Source: Novosphingobium sp. MW5 (GTDB lineage: Bacteria > Pseudomonadota > Alphaproteobacteria > Sphingomonadales > Sphingomonadaceae). From it: a DNA stretch of 64,000 nucleotides. Shown here one piece after another: positions 59,297 to 64,000 of the stretch. Both the position numbers and the translations under genes were made by a program. The DNA lies in NCBI GenBank assembly GCA_025938935.1, contig JAPCWB010000001.1, positions 2,790,001 through 2,854,000 on the forward strand. The letters are read 5' to 3'. The first letter of the stretch is position 1; every line of letters begins with the position of its first letter. Under the pieces are notes generated by a model. That model was not told the origin of the DNA. It did no database searches and saw only the letters and a list, made by a program, of their open reading frames with translations.

Positions 59297-61550
59297 TTAA
59301 CTTCCCACCTCGCGCAGCCGGGATCCCATGCAGGTCTCCCGGAATTGTTCGAAACCCTCCGGCCTTCCGATGAAATAGCCTTGCCCCGTATCGCAGCCCA
59401 TGCGCGAAAGGAGGTCGAAAGTGGCTCGATCCTCGATGCCTTCCGCGACCACGCTCTGCCTTAGAGCATGGGCAAGGCTGATCGTGCTTTTTACGATCTC
59501 GCGCTCACGCTCGCCGCTCAGGATGCGCGAAACGAAATGCTGGTCGATCTTGAGTTCGTCGCTCGGCAGCTCGGCCAGGTAGAGAAGGCTGGATTCGCCA
59601 GTTCCGAAGTCATCGATAGCCAAACGGAAGCCCATGGCGCGCAATTGCTGGAGATTCTGGACGGCGGCCGGCCGGTTGTAGACGGCGGCGGTTTCAGTAA
59701 CCTCGATGGTGAACTGGCGGCAGTCGATCCCCCGGCGACGCACGATCTCGGAAATCGATGACAACAGCGAGGGCTTGTCGACCAGCTGGGCCGAAAGATT
59801 GATGCTCATCTGGAAGCCGGGCAGGATCGATGCCATGGCCTGCGTCGCGGTAATCGCTTCTTCGATGACCCAGTATGTAAGGGCATCGATACGACCCGCC
59901 TTTTCCGCCTGGACAATAAAGGCATCGGGACGGATCGGTCCGCGAACCGGATCGTTCCAGCGGACAAGGGCTTCGGCCCCGCTGATCCTGCCGGCGCGGT
60001 AATCCCACTGCGGCTGATAGGCGAGCCAGATGTCGCCGTTCTTCATGCCCTCGTCGATACGGGCGAGGAGTGAAAGTTCCCACGGCGCATCGGCAAGCCC
60101 GGAGGCTTCGAATTGCGCAATCGTCCGGCCCGCCTTCAACGCTTCATTGGCACTGGCAAGGGCAGTGTTCAGGCGCGTGACCACGTCCAGATGGTAATTG
60201 CGATCCAGCCCGAAGTGCACGTTCGTGTCGAACATGTGTCCGCCGACCAACAGCGGAGCCGAAAACAGGGCCCGCATCCCTTCGAAGTGCTCAGTCTGCT
60301 GGTCGATTGGCCATGAACGTTCGATCCATGCGAAGTGGCCGTTTTCGCCGTGGAAGATTTGTTCGACACCGCTTCCTACGGCAAAGCGCCGGGCCACCTG
60401 GGCCGCACATTCGGCGTGAAGGTTCGCCGGCAGGGTGGCCAGGAACTCTTCGTATCGTCCGATCACGGCCACAATGATGTCATGGTTGGCGGGGAGCGAA
60501 GCGTCACTGAGGGCGACGAAATTGGGAAGACCCGACGCGCTCGTCTGAAGCACTTGGCGGCGCCATTTGCTCCACAGCCTCACGGCTGCATAAACGCCAG
60601 TTGCGACGAGCGCCGTCGAAGGAGGCGCATAAATGCCGACGGTCTGCAAAAGTGCTGGAGACAGCAGCAAGGTGATGGCAACCGCCGAATAGGCGAGCCT
60701 GCGGCCGCCAGGGCGCCGGATGCGCGAACAAAGCCAGAAAAAGAGCACGAAGGCAGCCAGCAAGGGCAAGCTTCCGACATTCGCGCTGCGGCCGGCGCTC
60801 ACACTGGCGGCACCGGCGATGTCGAGCGCCAGCGGCTTTACCAATCCATGGCCAAAATAGCCGATGTCCGCTTCGGAAGACAAGTTGTCGCCCGTGACGA
60901 TGACCGACCGCCCTGTAAGCAAACCACTCTCAAGTTGCCCCGACAGGAGCTGATCGGCCGAAATTGTCCGGATCGAATCCGGATCGACCGAAAAATTCGG
61001 AATGAAATAGCTGTCCGGGTCACCGGTTCCCGAAGCAAGGTCAACTGCCAGCGCAGGATAGCTCTTGCCATTCACGGACAGGGCGCTTGGCGAGCCTTGG
61101 GCGTAATGTAGGAAGTTCACGAACCAGCCGGAGAACACCACACGGGCATTGCCGATCGTCTCGCGGGCCGGAATTTGAATCTGCTTGGAACTGAATTGCT
61201 CAATGTTCGCGGGCACTGGCCACCACAGCGACCTTGCTGCCAAGCTCGCGGATCTTGGCGGCCGTTGCGCTTTCGGCGCCGAAATTCACTGGCCTGTCGA
61301 AATAGATTGCCTTCGGTGCCTGGCTTTCGATCCCATCCAGAAGATTAGCCACGGCACCGTCGGACAGTGCAGATTGGCCATCGACACGCTTGGTTGAGAC
61401 AACGATGATTGATTGCGGCGCCTCTACGCGAGCAGCGCGGAATCGGGTGTTCCAATACATGTGATCAATCGGCTGCCCAAGCTTGAGCAGCCCGAACAGG
61501 CAGGCAACAAGTGTTGCAATAACAAGGGGTTTTTTCAGAAACGCCCGCAT
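59297..61550 (-). CDS. CHASE2-type sensor with EAL c-di-GMP phosphodiesterase domain, frame broken near 61211
   Basis: About 750 residues over two frames. The N-terminal frame (MRAFLKKPLVIATL, from 61550) starts with a membrane helix and a periplasmic CHASE2-like domain; a single extra C in GTGCC(C)GCG near 61211 breaks it, and the second frame resumes ANIEQFSSKQ. After GDNLSSEADIGYFG and three membrane helices there is a degenerate GGDEF-like region (GENGHFAW in place of GGDEF), then EAL: EALVRW, NLSAQ, EVTET, DDFGTGESS, LKID and EGIED are all present, so phosphodiesterase activity is expected. Lies 105 nt downstream of the asparagine synthase gene, same strand. Confidence 0.9.
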
Positions 61551-61655
61551 TTGCTGCCCAATTTTGGATCCATAACGACAGGACTGTAGGAAAATTGGTT
61601 TAAAATCTGCTTACCATCGTAGGCACCGCAATTCCGCAGCAACCAAGATGTCCAA

Positions 61656-63551
61656 TTAACAAAGACCAAGTTTTGCGAGCGATTTTTCGAGCATCAGGAG
61701 CTGCCAAAGCACACGTGAGTGATCGCTCCGGCCGCCAATGTGTGCCTCTGTCAATTGGCTGATCCGTTCCGGAACCAGCCACCCTGTCCGCGCCAGAGCC
61801 GCACTCTTTGCAATCCCCCTCGCCTCACCGGCCAGGGGACCGCGAAACCAATCGGCAATCGGTGTGACGAAGCCCTGCTTGGGGCGGTAGAGGATGTCGT
61901 CGGGCAGATAGCGCGTCATGGTCTTCTTCATCAGCCATTTGCCTTCCATGCCCCGGATTCGCATGGATTCAGGGAGGCGGGCGGCGAATTCGACGAGCCG
62001 GTGATCGAGCAAGGGTTCCCGCGCCTCAAGGCTGACCGCCATACTGGCGCGATCCACCTTGGTAAGGATGTCGCCCGGCAGCCAGAAGGCAAGATCGGCA
62101 TATTGCGCACGGTCGAGGCCCGACCGCGCCGGCGCACCGCGCATCAGATCAAGCATCGGCTGCTCTGCGCGGTATTCCCCGCGCAGAGCAAGGTAATCCG
62201 GACTGTAGAGACTATCGCGAATTCCAGGGCTCATCACCCCGAGCGCCTTGGCGTAGGCCGCCTCGCTCGAACTTGCGAGCGCCTCGAACGTCGATTTTGC
62301 CCGCAGCGGGCGCGGCGCCCAGTCGGCCTTGGGCCAAGCCCGTGCCAGCGGCCCAAAGATCGCCGAACGAAGCCCCTGAGGAAGCATCCCGCGCAGCCTG
62401 TCCTCATGGAACTGGAACCGCTGCCGGCGATAGCCGCCCAGCGCTTCGTCTGCCCCGTCTCCAGATAGGGCGACAGTCACCGACTCCCGCGCAAGCTGGC
62501 AGACACGCCATGTCGGCAGGGCCGAGGCATCGGCGAAAGGCTCGTCGAACATGCCGACCAGCGTGTCGATCGCCTCGAAATCGTCGGCCGAGACAGTGCG
62601 CGAGCGGTGATCGGTGGCAAAGCGCGCGGCCACCTGCGCTGCGTAGTCGCTCTCGTCCAGACCCTTGGCATCGAAGCCGATCGAGCAGGTTTTCACCGGC
62701 TGGCCGCTTGCCTCAGCCATCAGGGCAACCACGCTGGAGCTGTCTACGCCGCCTGAAAGAAATGCGCCCAGTGGGACGTCCGCCGCCATGCGCGAAGTCA
62801 CTGCATCGCGCAGAAGGTGGAGCAGTTCCGCTTCAAGATCGGCTTCCTTGCCCTTGTGCCGGTCAGCAAAGGAAATGTCCCACCAGCGGCTTGGTTCGGG
62901 CAGCGGCTTGCCGTGAGCCAGAAGCAGGGAATGGCCAGCGGGCAGTTTACGCACGCCCTTGATGAACGAGCGCGTGTCCGGGACATAGCCCCAGGCGAGG
63001 TAATCCTCGACCGCCAGAGGGTCGATATCACGCCGCAGCAGCGGGTGAGCGATCAGCGCCTTCAGCTCCGAGCCGAAGATAACACTGCCGTCGCTCAACG
63101 GCGCATAAAACAGCGGCTTCACCCCGAAGCGATCACGCGCCAAGAAGAGTTGACGACTGGGCAGATCGTAGATGGCAAAGGCAAACATGCCGTGCAGGCG
63201 CGGCAGGCAATCCGCGCCCCATTTCTGCCAGGCGGCGAGGATGACCTCGCTATCACCGTCGGTGTGGAAGACGGTCCCCTGCGCCGCGAGTTCCGCGCGC
63301 AGTTCGCGGTAGTTGTAGATCTCCCCATTGAACACCAGCATCGCGCGGCCATCGGTCGAGGCCATGGGCTGCGGCGAACCGGCAAGGTCGATGATCGACA
63401 GGCGGCGATGACCCAGGCCTACGCCAGGCGAGGTCCAGACACCCGAACCGTCCGGCCCGCGATGCGCGATGGCATCGCACATCCGCTCGACCCGCGCGGG
63501 ATCGACCGGCTTGGGCGTTTCAAGGTGAAAGATTCCGGCAATTCCGCACAT
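61656..63551 (-). CDS. asparagine synthase, XrtA/PEP-CTERM system amidotransferase type
   Basis: 631 residues. Class II glutamine amidotransferase with Cys2 (MCGIAGIFH), FNGEIYNYRELR and RDRFGVKPLFY, then the synthetase domain with LSGGVDSSSVVALM (pyrophosphate loop) and LSGDGADEALGGYRR. Length and layout match the amidotransferases found in exosortase-A exopolysaccharide loci, and an EpsI-type gene precedes it by 9 nt, so a role in sugar or protein amidation of the EPS locus is likely. Ordinary asparagine synthesis remains possible. Confidence 0.9.
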   Translation of the reverse strand: MCGIAGIFHLETPKPVDPARVERMCDAIAHRGPDGSGVWTSPGVGLGHRRLSIIDLAGSPQPMASTDGRAMLVFNGEIYNYRELRAELAAQGTVFHTDGDSEVILAAWQKWGADCLPRLHGMFAFAIYDLPSRQLFLARDRFGVKPLFYAPLSDGSVIFGSELKALIAHPLLRRDIDPLAVEDYLAWGYVPDTRSFIKGVRKLPAGHSLLLAHGKPLPEPSRWWDISFADRHKGKEADLEAELLHLLRDAVTSRMAADVPLGAFLSGGVDSSSVVALMAEASGQPVKTCSIGFDAKGLDESDYAAQVAARFATDHRSRTVSADDFEAIDTLVGMFDEPFADASALPTWRVCQLARESVTVALSGDGADEALGGYRRQRFQFHEDRLRGMLPQGLRSAIFGPLARAWPKADWAPRPLRAKSTFEALASSSEAAYAKALGVMSPGIRDSLYSPDYLALRGEYRAEQPMLDLMRGAPARSGLDRAQYADLAFWLPGDILTKVDRASMAVSLEAREPLLDHRLVEFAARLPESMRIRGMEGKWLMKKTMTRYLPDDILYRPKQGFVTPIADWFRGPLAGEARGIAKSAALARTGWLVPERISQLTEAHIGGRSDHSRVLWQLLMLEKSLAKLGLC

Positions 63552-63560
63552 GGCCCCGCC

Positions 63561-64000
63561 CTACCGGACCGCTCCGATGCGGTCCATCCACACATCGACC
63601 GGGCCGATGGCGGACTGAAAGCGCTGGACGGAGACTTCAGGACGAGCGGTGCCAGTCTTTTCAGACGAAAGGATCAGCACTGCCGTGGGGCGGGCGCGAA
63701 GCAGCAGCCGGTCAGCCGTATTGGCCGCCTTTAGCCTCGCATTGCTGCCGGTCAAAGTTCCTCCGGTGCGGTACCAGGTATAGGCCACCCGCTCGATCTG
63801 TCCGCGCGCCAGCAGTCGGTCCGCCTTGGCTCCAGCGAGGTCGGGTCCGGGGGACAGCCAAGCCCATTCGCTCTGCGGCATCAGGGCGCCTTCGCCAAAT
63901 CCCCCAGCCTCGCGTCCATCGGATTGGCCCGAATAGAGCGCATAGAAAACGTCCACCGTATCGCCCTTGCTATCGATGTAACGGCCCAGCAGGCGGTGCT
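63561..64000 (-). CDS. EpsI-type exosortase-associated protein, C-terminal part (runs off right edge)
   Basis: The minus-strand frame is open from the right edge to the stop at 63561, about 146 codons. HRLLGRYIDSKGDTVDVFYALYS, quoted only in part (GDTVDVFYALYS), then AYTWYRTGG and PTAVLILSSEKTG fit the EpsI domain (DUF3485), which is often fused to the C-terminus of exosortase A (XrtA). Only the C-terminal part is in the window, so whether an exosortase core is attached cannot be told. Directly upstream of the asparagine synthase gene. Confidence 0.78.
   Translation of the reverse strand, partial: HRLLGRYIDSKGDTVDVFYALYSGQSDGREAGGFGEGALMPQSEWAWLSPGPDLAGAKADRLLARGQIERVAYTWYRTGGTLTGSNARLKAANTADRLLLRARPTAVLILSSEKTGTARPEVSVQRFQSAIGPVDVWMDRIGAVR

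Overview
This 64 kb window comes from a GC-rich alphaproteobacterial chromosome, most likely Sphingomonadales (Sphingomonas, Novosphingobium or Erythrobacteraceae). The evidence is the complex I operon ending nuoN-birA-coaX-rnj-DUF1467, an RNase E with a large acidic insertion in its S1 domain, and an XrtA/PEP-CTERM type asparagine synthase next to an EpsI-type gene. The genus is inference. I saw no rRNA, tRNA, CRISPR array, IS element or prophage.

Layout. 1-4.3 kb: 5' part of comEC (minus), then gltX, gltA and a small membrane protein gene (plus); the gltA tail is partly repeated downstream. 4.3-8.3 kb: a minus-strand operon of an Hpt-like protein, a nucleotidyltransferase-like membrane protein, an unrecognised helical protein and a histidine-kinase-like protein, divergent from an 875-residue membrane coiled-coil protein (8.4-11 kb). 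11-31 kb: one long minus-strand nuo operon (nuoA to nuoN) with six small or exported accessory genes wedged between subunit genes, mostly by 4-nt ATGA/GTGA overlaps, followed by birA, coaX, rnj and a DUF1467 gene.

31-47.8 kb is housekeeping and mixed metabolism: an aldehyde dehydrogenase divergent from a thiolase, a lipoprotein, an SH3 protein, amtB, an alpha/beta hydrolase, a nitronate monooxygenase, a lipoprotein methyltransferase, prfB, a periplasmic peroxiredoxin, PBP1a, an amidase and rne. 47.9-56 kb: a molybdopterin oxidoreductase, an HSL-type hydrolase, two SDRs and a TolB-repeat amidohydrolase. 56-58.9 kb: sdhB, zapE and a pirin. 59.3-64 kb: a CHASE2/EAL phosphodiesterase, the asparagine synthase and the C-terminal part of an EpsI-type gene that runs off the right edge, probably the edge of an exopolysaccharide/exosortase locus.

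Main caution: ten genes are split by a single-base indel and an eleventh (nuoJ) reads into nuoK through a G run. The set includes rne, which is essential in many proteobacteria, so most of these are probably sequence errors, not pseudogenes. I annotate each as one gene spanning the break.

Most unusual biology: the locus at 4.3-11 kb, where both the kinase-like and the Hpt-like protein lack the phospho-accepting His and no response regulator is present; the repeated gltA 3' end, which looks like an old integration scar; the His-rich insertion in NuoL; and the many accessory genes inside the nuo operon.
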